Assembly (NCBI GenBank): GCA_964509335.1
Contig: CAZDXB010000048.1
Coordinates: 1-14,573, forward strand
Direction: 5' to 3'
DNA: 14,573 nucleotides
DNA from: CAZDXB01 sp964509335
GTDB taxonomy: Bacteria; Bacteroidota; Ignavibacteria; Kapaibacteriales; UBA2268
In this document: piece by piece, positions 1 to 6,149 of the stretch
How the letters are laid out: the number at the start of each line of letters is the position of its first letter
Numbering within the stretch: position 1 is the stretch's first letter
Position numbers and translations under genes: made by a program
The notes under the pieces: generated by a model
The model's database searches: none
Told to the model about the DNA's origin: nothing
Seen by the model: the letters and a program-made list of their open reading frames with translations, nothing else

Positions 1-84
1 TTCACCTCGCCCAAGCCCTCTCTTTAAGCGGAGAGGGATTTTTATAGTTCACCTCACCCTAACCCTCTCCGTAAACGGAGAGGG
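1..84. repeat. Two tandem copies of a hairpin repeat, period 47 nt
   Basis: Two diverged copies of the same element begin at 1 and at 48, each opening with TTCACCTC. Each ends in an inverted repeat. In copy 1, CCCTCTC (16-22) pairs with GAGAGGG (31-37). In copy 2, CCCTCTCCG (63-71) pairs perfectly with CGGAGAGGG (76-84) around a TAAA loop. No open reading frame of note covers it. The form resembles short, genome-dispersed intergenic palindromic repeats. It is not a CRISPR, because the copies are nearly adjacent and the spacer is only about 10 nt. Neither copy is followed by a T tract on the plus strand, so terminator function is not evident. Confidence 0.75.
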
Positions 85-105
85 GACTAATCGGTTGTTT
101 TTTAA

Positions 106-136
106 GATGTGCCACACCTCGCAGGTGTGGCACATC
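106..136. repeat. Perfect 14-bp inverted repeat (hairpin)
   Basis: The arms at 106-119 and 123-136 are exact reverse complements (GATGTGCCACACCT and its complement) around a CGC loop. This would be a very stable hairpin in RNA from either strand. The plus-strand 3' flank is CTGGCTATA, not a T run, and the minus-strand flank is A-rich. A classical rho-independent terminator is therefore not supported. It is more likely another dispersed palindromic element next to the tandem hairpins at 1-84, although it could still act as a transcription barrier or mRNA-end stabiliser for an upstream gene outside the window. Confidence 0.75.
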
Positions 137-199
137 TGGCTATATAATCCCATTTTCCCTTTGCTATTATTGGCTTTTTTTGATATATTATAAGTTCAA

Positions 200-219
200 A
201 TACTTCTAATTGGAAGTAT
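200..219. promoter_or_regulatory. Operator-like dyad upstream of biotin carboxylase gene
   Basis: The 20-bp sequence from 200 to 219 is a near-perfect dyad: the left half ATACTTCTAA and the right half TTGGAAGTAT differ from exact symmetry at one position. It sits 38 bp before the GTG start, just upstream of a TATAAT sequence (239-244) and a Bacteroidetes-like TTAGTTTG (230-237). The size and spacing suit a dimeric repressor or activator site. No specific regulator is identified. The short dyad could also occur by chance in this AT-rich leader. Confidence 0.4.
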
Positions 220-245
220 GAAGGGAATTTTAGTTTGATATAATT

Positions 246-250
246 AGAGG
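246..250 (+). promoter_or_regulatory. Ribosome binding site deciding GTG start of biotin carboxylase
   Basis: AGAGG lies 7 nt before the GTG codon at 258. The first translated residues (IEKILVANRSEIACR) match the conserved N-terminus of biotin carboxylases, so the GTG start is well supported. Confidence 0.6.
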
Positions 251-257
251 TCGACGC

Positions 258-1763
258 GTGATAGAGAAGATTTTGGTAGCGAACCGAAGCGAAATCGCTT
301 GCAGGGTAATCAGGGCTTGCCGCGAGATGGATATTAAGAGCGTAGCTATTTATTCGGAAGCGGACGACAACGCTTTGCACGTTCAGCGGGCGGACGAGGC
401 GATTTGCATAGGACCGCCCCCCGCCGGCGAGTCGTATTTGAATCAGGACGCTATAATACAAGCGGCGAAGGACGCCGGTTGCGACGCGATACACCCCGGC
501 TACGGCTTCCTCGCCGAAAACGCGGAGTTTAACCGCAAAGTGAGAGAGGCGGGGCTTATATTTATCGGACCGAATCCGGAGTCGATGGAGCTTCTCGGCT
601 CGAAAGTGGCGTCGAGAAAAGAGATGCGCGAAGCCGGAGTGCCCGTCATTCCGGGAATGAAAAGCAGTTCGATGGAAATAAGCGATTTCGAGGAAGCCGC
701 CGAGGAAATCGGCTATCCGGTTTTGATTAAAGCTTCCGCGGGCGGCGGCGGCAAAGGTATGCGAGTCGTCGAGGAGAGCGGCAAGCTGAAGGACGCGGTC
801 GAATCGGCAATGCGCGAGTCGAAATCGGCTTTCGGCAGCGATGAGGTGTATCTCGAAAAATATATAGAATCGCCGCGGCATATAGAATTTCAGGTAGCCG
901 CCGATTCTAAAGGGAACGCAATTCACTTGAACGAGCGGGAATGCTCAATCCAGCGGCGGCATCAGAAGATAATAGAGGAGACGCCTTCGACGGCGATGAC
1001 GCCGGAGCTGAGAGCGGAGATGGGCGAAACGGCGGTTAAAGCGGCTTTAGCGGCGAACTACGACAACGCCGGCACCGTCGAATTCATTATGGACAAAGAC
1101 AAAAACTACTATTTCTTGGAAGTGAACGCCAGAATACAAGTGGAGCATCCAATAACTGAAGAAACGACGGGCGTCGATTTAGTAAAATTGCAAATTCACA
1201 TAGCCAACGGCGGGGCGATACCGTATAAACAATCGGACATCGGGCAGAACGGGCATGCAATTGAATGCAGAATTTACGCCGAAGATTCCGACAATAATTT
1301 CACGCCCTCCAGCGGCGAGATATTGTTCCTAAGGGAGCCGATGGGGCCGGGAGTCCGCTACGACAGCGGTATTTATCAGGGAGCCGTCGCGCCCGTCTTT
1401 TACGACCCGATAATGGCGAAGTTAATCGTATGGGGACAGGACAGGGAAGAAGCGCGGAAGCGAATGATATTGGCTTTGAAGCAGAACGTTATTTTGGGCG
1501 TGCAAACGTCTATCGGCTTTATGATAAAATGTTTAGAGCATCCCGACTTCGTTAACGGCGACACATACACAAACTTCATAGACAAAAACATCGACGAACT
1601 GAAAAGCGACAAGAGCGCGGGTATAGATTACGCTCTCGCGGCGGGCGTTTTAGCCGAGCGAGCGGCGAAGAAGAGCAAAGTAGCAATTGAAACCAACGGC
1701 GGCGTAGCGCCAACGCCATGGCAAACTTTAGGCGCTTGGGAGATTTGTTCAAAAATTCAATAA
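258..1763 (+). CDS. accC: Biotin carboxylase subunit of an acyl-CoA carboxylase
   Basis: This cytoplasmic ATP-grasp enzyme uses ATP and bicarbonate to carboxylate biotin on a carrier protein, the first half-reaction of acetyl-, propionyl- or other acyl-CoA carboxylases. The N-terminal biotin-carboxylase domain starts at residue 1 (KILVANRSEIACR). The glycine-rich ATP loop GGGGKGMR is at 162-169. Metal and bicarbonate residues lie in E288-V-N290-A-R292 followed by QVEHP, and the catalytic Arg is R338 in ECRIYAED. At 501 aa it is about 50 residues longer than AccC of E. coli type. The tail contains TPWQTLGAW, resembling the start of the linker (BT) domain of propionyl/methylcrotonyl-CoA carboxylase alpha subunits. 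The biotin carrier gene follows 12 nt downstream in the same frame. No carboxyltransferase gene is visible in the window. The substrate is not settled; the acyl-CoA (propionyl-type) class is favoured over true acetyl-CoA carboxylase. Confidence 0.95.
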   Translation: MIEKILVANRSEIACRVIRACREMDIKSVAIYSEADDNALHVQRADEAICIGPPPAGESYLNQDAIIQAAKDAGCDAIHPGYGFLAENAEFNRKVREAGLIFIGPNPESMELLGSKVASRKEMREAGVPVIPGMKSSSMEISDFEEAAEEIGYPVLIKASAGGGGKGMRVVEESGKLKDAVESAMRESKSAFGSDEVYLEKYIESPRHIEFQVAADSKGNAIHLNERECSIQRRHQKIIEETPSTAMTPELRAEMGETAVKAALAANYDNAGTVEFIMDKDKNYYFLEVNARIQVEHPITEETTGVDLVKLQIHIANGGAIPYKQSDIGQNGHAIECRIYAEDSDNNFTPSSGEILFLREPMGPGVRYDSGIYQGAVAPVFYDPIMAKLIVWGQDREEARKRMILALKQNVILGVQTSIGFMIKCLEHPDFVNGDTYTNFIDKNIDELKSDKSAGIDYALAAGVLAERAAKKSKVAIETNGGVAPTPWQTLGAWEICSKIQ

Positions 1764-1775
1764 CGCGGGAAATCC

Positions 1776-2267
1776 ATGAAAGTAAAATTTTCAAACGAAA
1801 CATACGAAGCGGAAGCCGAAGCGAGAGCGGACGAAGTAATCGCCAAGATAAACGGCGAGGAGAAAACGCTGCGGATGAGGCGTATCGACGATAATATATA
1901 CGCCGCCCAAATAGACGGCGGGCGGAAAAACGTTTTCGCGGCTGACGGAGGCGACAAAATATACGCCGTAATCGAGGGCGAAAACTACACGTTCGAGAAA
2001 ATCGACGAGGACGATTCGTATTTGGACGAAGGCGGCGCGTCCGAAGACAGAGAGGAAATAAAACCGCCGATGCCCGGCAGCGTAATAAAAGTGTTGACCG
2101 AAGTAGGCAAGGAAGTAGCCGCCGGCGACGGATTAATAATAGTCGAGGCGATGAAAATGGAGACGACGCTGTTCGCCTCAATCGACGGCGTAGTAAAAGA
2201 AGTAAACGTAAAGAACGGCGAGCAAGTCGATTCGAATAAGGTGATGATTTTGGTTGAGAGGGAGTGA
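1776..2267 (+). CDS. Biotin carboxyl carrier protein of acyl-CoA carboxylase
   Basis: This protein carries biotin between the biotin carboxylase encoded just upstream and a carboxyltransferase subunit. The C-terminal biotinyl domain (about residues 96-161) contains the EAMKM motif, with K127 as the biotinylated lysine, and the preceding PMPGSV turn. The EAMKM form and the lack of an Ala/Pro-rich hinge point to the propionyl-CoA carboxylase, decarboxylase or pyruvate-carboxylase type of carrier rather than AccB of fatty-acid synthesis. Residues 1-75 are beta-rich and look like the remainder of a BT linker domain. The gene starts 12 nt after the biotin carboxylase stop in the same frame, and only a weak GGGA precedes the ATG. 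Translation by reinitiation or coupling is therefore likely (inference). The product pairs with the upstream protein as a split alpha subunit totalling 664 aa. Confidence 0.93.
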   Translation: MKVKFSNETYEAEAEARADEVIAKINGEEKTLRMRRIDDNIYAAQIDGGRKNVFAADGGDKIYAVIEGENYTFEKIDEDDSYLDEGGASEDREEIKPPMPGSVIKVLTEVGKEVAAGDGLIIVEAMKMETTLFASIDGVVKEVNVKNGEQVDSNKVMILVERE

Positions 2268-2290
2268 ACTATTCCAAATTCGTCTTTTAA

Positions 2291-2800
2291 TCAATCCTGT
2301 AACTCACAATTAAATTTAATATTTAGTTTTCGAATTAATTGAAAATCATTTATCCATGGGACGCCCATATTGTCGCATACGTTAGGTATTTTTATTTTAT
2401 GAGAACTTGCCGCGGTTACTTTTTCCTCTTTCGTAACTACCGTAGCTCTTTCACGCATTGAATGCGCTATTACCCAAGGGTCTGCAAGCGACCTAGCTTT
2501 AGTATTATCGACAAGATACTTATGAATTGGATTTTTCTTATAAATATCCTTTAAACAACTCGTAACTTCCTCGTTAATCAGTCTAACGGGGATGTCGGCG
2601 TCTCTCAACCATTTCGATAGATTGTCTTCTACTCTATTAATTTCTTTAAAAACTAATTCGGGAATAAATATCTTGCCTTGAACGCCTAATTGGTTCAATA
2701 TATTCCAATAGCTTTGACAAAAGTCAGGAGAATAGTAGTTCCGCCAAGATTGTATTAGAACGTTAGCGTCAAGACAGAATATATCCGTAATTGAAATCAT
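2291..2800 (-). CDS. DUF4411-type PIN-like nuclease, probable toxin
   Basis: The 169-aa protein begins with FCLDANVLI, the first-strand signature of PIN-domain RNases. Candidate acidic metal ligands are D11, E53 (in FKEINR) and D107 (in ADPWVIAHS). VTKE (122-125) and the KIPNVC segment (137-142) are typical of the DUF4411 family as I recall it. PIN proteins are Mg-dependent ribonucleases, commonly the toxin of type II toxin-antitoxin pairs. The start codon overlaps the stop of the upstream HTH/ImmA gene by 4 nt (ATGA, 2797-2800), so the two are translationally coupled. DUF4411 genes are often found next to ImmA/IrrE-type genes, which supports a toxin-regulator pair. Toxicity is inferred, not shown. 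It ends 23 nt from the convergent biotin carrier gene. Confidence 0.85.
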   Translation of the reverse strand: MISITDIFCLDANVLIQSWRNYYSPDFCQSYWNILNQLGVQGKIFIPELVFKEINRVEDNLSKWLRDADIPVRLINEEVTSCLKDIYKKNPIHKYLVDNTKARSLADPWVIAHSMRERATVVTKEEKVTAASSHKIKIPNVCDNMGVPWINDFQLIRKLNIKFNCELQD

Positions 2801-3969
2801 TTATACAATTGAGCTTCCAGCTTCGAAAATTTATTTATTGGAGTATTTAATAAATCGCTCGCGACGTTAGGTTCTACAAAGCCGCCGTTATAAGCGTCTA
2901 AAACAACTTGCGTAAATAATCTACCATTTTTATTCAATCTTAATAAATACGGGTTTGGTCCTCCTTTTATTTCTTTCCGTTTTGTTCTCCTTTCCAAATC
3001 TTTTCTCAAAAATTCTTGAAATCCCAAGTCGATTTTTTGCTTGAGTTTTTTATATTCTCTGTTTGAAATTAAATTTAAATTATGCGCTCGGACTATGAAG
3101 GCGTAGGAGCTGACCCCTAGCAGTTTTGATATTTTGGATATCTTTTCGGTTGATTTAAAGGCGTCTTCGCTTAAATTGGTTAAGAAATCTTTTGGGATTA
3201 AGGCATTGGCGGCGACTTCGTTGCAAAATAATTCTATGGGATGATATTTATTCCTTTCCTCTACAATAGGATATATTTCATTTGAAATTCCCGATTCCGC
3301 GAACCAAATGTGAGTCAATTCATGAACGAGAGTAAATAATTGTGGAGCGTTCCAATCGCTGGAATTAACAAAAATAAAAGGAGCGTATGGATCCGCAATA
3401 GCAAAACCTTGAATTTCTTCGCTGTCCAAAGTAAGTTTGGAGTGAATAAAGCTGGTTCTTGAAATAAAAATGCCTTTGGATTCCGATTTTTCAATCCATT
3501 CCTTTATTGGATTTTCCGTTTCATAATCTAAAGGATTTATCTTTAGAGTATTTAAAATGTCTTTCGCTACGATTTCGGGCTTTTCTTTGGTAGAAAGCCT
3601 GCCTACAAACGCCGCTTTTGGCTCTTCGTTTTTCTTATTTAATTCGCTAATCCAAGCTTGTTTTTGTTGAATTTCCCGAATAATAAAAATAGACGCCGTG
3701 CCTAAATCTTTAGAACCTTTTTTTCTGAAATCTTGCAAAGGTTTGAAATCATTAGGTATTTCAGGTAAAAAAAATAGAGCGAGCGGTCTTTTATAGGTTT
3801 TGGCTAATATTTGGGCTTGTCGTATAGTCGGTTGGCTTTTTCCTTTCTCCCAATTCCGAAGTTTTTCAACCGGAACCGCCGCTTTTGACGCCGGTTTTTC
3901 TTCCGACATTTTAGCCGTCTTTCTCGCCCATTTTAAAACTTCTGGCGTTATGAAAGCTCTTTCAGCCAT
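2797..3969 (-). CDS. HTH (XRE-like) and ImmA/IrrE metallopeptidase-domain regulator
   Basis: This 390-aa protein has two parts. Residues about 8-70 form an XRE-like helix-turn-helix, with LRNWEKGKSQPTIRQAQILA as the recognition segment, followed by the family-typical linker ending FFLPEIP. A zinc metallopeptidase domain of ImmA/IrrE (COG2856) type follows. Its HEXXH motif is HELTH (H216, E217, H220), and the likely third ligand is E251 in CNEVAANALIP. Such proteins regulate mobile-element or stress genes, or act as antitoxins, and can cleave repressors. Here the downstream overlapping gene encodes a PIN-like nuclease, so an antitoxin/regulator role is the best reading. A perfect AT-rich palindrome directly upstream of the ATG suggests autoregulation. 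The protease motif looks complete; its substrate is unknown. Confidence 0.88.
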   Translation of the reverse strand: MAERAFITPEVLKWARKTAKMSEEKPASKAAVPVEKLRNWEKGKSQPTIRQAQILAKTYKRPLALFFLPEIPNDFKPLQDFRKKGSKDLGTASIFIIREIQQKQAWISELNKKNEEPKAAFVGRLSTKEKPEIVAKDILNTLKINPLDYETENPIKEWIEKSESKGIFISRTSFIHSKLTLDSEEIQGFAIADPYAPFIFVNSSDWNAPQLFTLVHELTHIWFAESGISNEIYPIVEERNKYHPIELFCNEVAANALIPKDFLTNLSEDAFKSTEKISKISKLLGVSSYAFIVRAHNLNLISNREYKKLKQKIDLGFQEFLRKDLERRTKRKEIKGGPNPYLLRLNKNGRLFTQVVLDAYNGGFVEPNVASDLLNTPINKFSKLEAQLYK

Positions 3970-3983
3970 AAATAATATTATTT
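3970..3983. promoter_or_regulatory. Perfect palindrome abutting the start of the HTH/ImmA gene
   Basis: AAATAATATTATTT is an exact 14-bp palindrome touching the ATG of the minus-strand HTH/ImmA gene. A second inverted repeat, TTACAT (3994-3999) and ATGTAA (4007-4012), lies just beyond it. Antitoxin-type HTH regulators commonly bind palindromes overlapping their own promoter, so this is a candidate autoregulatory operator. Being made only of A and T, it could be chance. Confidence 0.35.
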
Positions 3984-4159
3984 GTTTATACCGTTACATC
4001 TATTTTATGTAAGTTACTGCTTCACTGCTAATTTTCCAAAAAAATCCGCTTAACGAAAGATTTATGTAGCCAATTTGAACTTAGAGCGTATATACCCCAA
4101 GAAATCGTTTTTTTCGTAGCGATAAATATCTTATTTTTCGTTTTTATTTTTGGATAAAC

Positions 4160-4167
4160 GGGACGGA
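4160..4167 (+). promoter_or_regulatory. Purine-rich ribosome binding site choosing ATG 4171
   Basis: GGGACGGA lies just before ATG 4171. The alternative in-frame TTG at 4150 has no Shine-Dalgarno-like sequence before it and would add seven residues ahead of the conserved nucleotide-binding start (ARVLITGGAGFLG). ATG 4171 is preferred. Confidence 0.5.
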
Positions 4168-4170
4168 TTG

Positions 4171-5112
4171 ATGGCGAGAGTTTTAATAACGGGCGGCGCG
4201 GGCTTTCTCGGCTCGCATTTGTGCGATAGGTTCATCGCCGAAGGCGACGAAGTTATTTGTATGGACAACTTTATCACCGGTTCGCCGGACAATATTGCGC
4301 ATCTTCTGGGCAACGAGAAGTTCCAATTCGTCGAACACGACGTTACGAACTACGTTTACGTCGAGGGTAACTTGGACTTTATACTTCATTTCGCTTCGCC
4401 GGCTTCGCCTATCGATTATCTGAAGCTGCCGATTCAAACGTTGAAGGTCGGCTCGCTCGGCACTCATAAGACGCTGGGCTTGGCTAAAGCGAAAAAAGCG
4501 CGTTTGTTGCTCGCCAGCACGAGCGAAGTTTACGGCGACCCGTTGGAGCATCCTCAGCCGGAAACTTACTGGGGGAACGTAAATCCCGTTGGGACTCGCG
4601 GCGTTTACGACGAGGCTAAGCGCTTCGCCGAGGCTATGACTATGGCTTATCATAGATTCCACAAAATCGACACCCGAATAGTCAGGATATTCAATACATA
4701 CGGTCCGAGGATGCGCATCAAAGACGGCAGAGCTATACCCGCTTTTACCTCGCAAGCTCTAAGAGACGAGCCGGTTACCGTTTTCGGCGACGGCTCCCAA
4801 ACGCGCTCTGTCTGCTACGTGGACGATTTGGTCGAGGGCATCTACCGCTTGCTTATGTCCTCGGAAGTCGAGCCGGTTAATATAGGCAATCCCGACGAGC
4901 TATCCATACTCGAATTAGCCGAATCTATTATTAAAATAACCGGCTCAAGTTCCAAAATTGTTTTCAAGGAATTGCCCGCCGACGACCCGAAAGTCAGGCG
5001 ACCGAATATTTCCAAAGCTAAGGAAAAGCTCGATTGGCGCCCAAAAGTCGATAGGCTCGACGGGCTGAGAAAAACGATAGACTATTTTAAAACTCGTCTA
5101 AGTATTTCTTGA
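4171..5112 (+). CDS. uxs: UDP-glucuronate decarboxylase (UDP-xylose synthase)
   Basis: This is an extended short-chain dehydrogenase/reductase that converts UDP-glucuronate to UDP-xylose and CO2 with bound NAD, supplying pentose for cell-surface polysaccharide. Numbered from ATG 4171, the NAD-binding TGGAGFLG is at 7-14. The active-site segment STSEVYGDPLEHPQPETYWG and the YDEAK motif (Y146, K150) match UXS-type enzymes more closely than UDP-glucose 4-epimerases. NTYGPRM and the C-terminal RRPNISKAKEKLDWRPK are also family hallmarks. The length of 313 aa is normal for a soluble bacterial UXS without an N-terminal membrane anchor. The gene stands alone on the plus strand, divergent from the HTH/ImmA gene, and its last 26 nt overlap the convergent downstream gene. 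Reassignment to a related NAD-dependent sugar epimerase or decarboxylase is possible but less likely. Confidence 0.92.
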   Translation: MARVLITGGAGFLGSHLCDRFIAEGDEVICMDNFITGSPDNIAHLLGNEKFQFVEHDVTNYVYVEGNLDFILHFASPASPIDYLKLPIQTLKVGSLGTHKTLGLAKAKKARLLLASTSEVYGDPLEHPQPETYWGNVNPVGTRGVYDEAKRFAEAMTMAYHRFHKIDTRIVRIFNTYGPRMRIKDGRAIPAFTSQALRDEPVTVFGDGSQTRSVCYVDDLVEGIYRLLMSSEVEPVNIGNPDELSILELAESIIKITGSSSKIVFKELPADDPKVRRPNISKAKEKLDWRPKVDRLDGLRKTIDYFKTRLSIS

Positions 5113-6043
5113 TTTTGTCGTTACCGCGCCAAGCGTGGAAATAGATTAGTTTATCGTCGTCAACTAAAGCGTAGCCGCCGGTTGTTTTATTGCCAAATCG
5201 TAAATCCTTGCCAATCGACGGAGAGTCGAACGGTTTCGTCTTATAGTTGTATAGCTCCTTTATAAAATCTTCGGGTTTTATTGTAAACCTAATATCGTTT
5301 TTCTTAATTTTCTTTTCCAGCGTTTTGGCTTCGGCTAAGTATGAAGACAGCATTTTGCTATATAGCTTCTTGAAGGTTTTCGCGTTTGAGAGGTATTCCG
5401 CGCCTACTATATAATCGTCTATGAATACGATGAAACCCTTTTGTCCTTTTTCGACAGGGAAGTCTTTAATCCGTTCATTCCATTTTTTCTCGTCCTTTTC
5501 AACTATTTCGTTCAAATCCATTGTCTTTGATTCGGCTTTTGCTTCTTTCATATAGTTTTCTATCTCCTTCCATACTTCGTATTGGTCGGACAAATACCTC
5601 TCAGAATGATTCAAACCGACCGTAACGGACGCGTTTTTAAATCTTCTGAGGTTGTTCGGCATAGTGGATTTGGAAGTTTTGAATTTTTGAGATTTGTATT
5701 CCCATCTGCCTTGCTCGATACAGGTAACGGGGATATTCGCCGCCGTTTTTTTGTCTATTAATATAGAAACGTTCGGGCTTCTGTTTTGTTTGGCTCCGAT
5801 GAATTCCTCGCCCTCCCAAATGAAGATTTTCATATCTGATTTGTTAACAAAAGTAATTTCCGGAACCGAGCCTACGGCGTCGATTTCTTTGATTACGGCG
5901 TATCTTCTTTTAATCGAGTCGTCAAGAGACACGCATTCGATTTCGTCTTCGTCGCAAAACAGCGGATAGATTTTTACGAAGCCGTTTTCCTTCGCTTCGC
6001 CTATTCTGATTTCGTTCAAAAAACTCTTTAAAGTCGTTTCCAT
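5087..6043 (-). CDS. ARPP-1 (DUF6569)-like protein
   Basis: This 318-aa protein is predicted to be cytoplasmic, with no signal peptide or membrane segment. Two conserved blocks mark the family: GEEFIGAKQNR (78-88) and IPVTCIEQGRW (104-114). I recognise these from the ARPP-1 domain, named for association with ADP-ribosylglycohydrolases and rhodanese/phosphatase-like proteins in predicted NAD/ADP-ribose-linked gene clusters. The biochemical activity is unknown. No ADP-ribosylglycohydrolase gene is nearby in this window. The middle (about 155-260) is Lys/Glu-rich and probably helical. The C-terminus has GGYALVDDDKLIYFHAW. The start is fixed by GGAGG (complement of 6049-6053), 5 nt before the ATG. 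The gene is divergent from a WYL regulator 106 bp away, which may control it. Its 3' end overlaps the UXS gene by 26 nt. Confidence 0.75.
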   Translation of the reverse strand: METTLKSFLNEIRIGEAKENGFVKIYPLFCDEDEIECVSLDDSIKRRYAVIKEIDAVGSVPEITFVNKSDMKIFIWEGEEFIGAKQNRSPNVSILIDKKTAANIPVTCIEQGRWEYKSQKFKTSKSTMPNNLRRFKNASVTVGLNHSERYLSDQYEVWKEIENYMKEAKAESKTMDLNEIVEKDEKKWNERIKDFPVEKGQKGFIVFIDDYIVGAEYLSNAKTFKKLYSKMLSSYLAEAKTLEKKIKKNDIRFTIKPEDFIKELYNYKTKPFDSPSIGKDLRFGNKTTGGYALVDDDKLIYFHAWRGNDKIKKYLDEF

Positions 6044-6149
6044 TTTCGCCTCCGTGTTTGTATTTTAACATAACTTTTCGTAAACTTGCTTTAAAGTAAT
6101 TGGTAAAGCGACAGAAAACGACGCGCAACAATCTAATTTCGGATTAAAG

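Noticed and set aside
1..84. CRISPR array
   Set aside because: There are only two diverged repeat copies with about 10 nt between them, each internally palindromic, and no cas genes.
106..136. Rho-independent terminator
   Set aside because: The hairpin is perfect but neither strand has a following T run, so it is listed only as a repeat.
102..926. Long minus-strand reading frame opposite the biotin carboxylase gene
   Set aside because: It overlaps a strongly conserved gene on the other strand, has Arg/Ala/His-rich composition typical of a shadow of GC-rich codons, and shows no recognisable motif.
1576..2181. Arginine-rich minus-strand frame across the carboxylase/carrier junction
   Set aside because: It is an antisense shadow of two clear genes; the composition (Arg, Leu, Ser) reflects reverse reading of acidic codons.
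4150..4170. TTG start seven codons upstream for the UXS gene
   Set aside because: It lacks a ribosome site, and the conserved fold starts right at ATG 4171, which has a purine-rich site before it.
4183..4755. Minus-strand frame inside the UXS gene
   Set aside because: It lies wholly within a conserved SDR gene and has no family features of its own.
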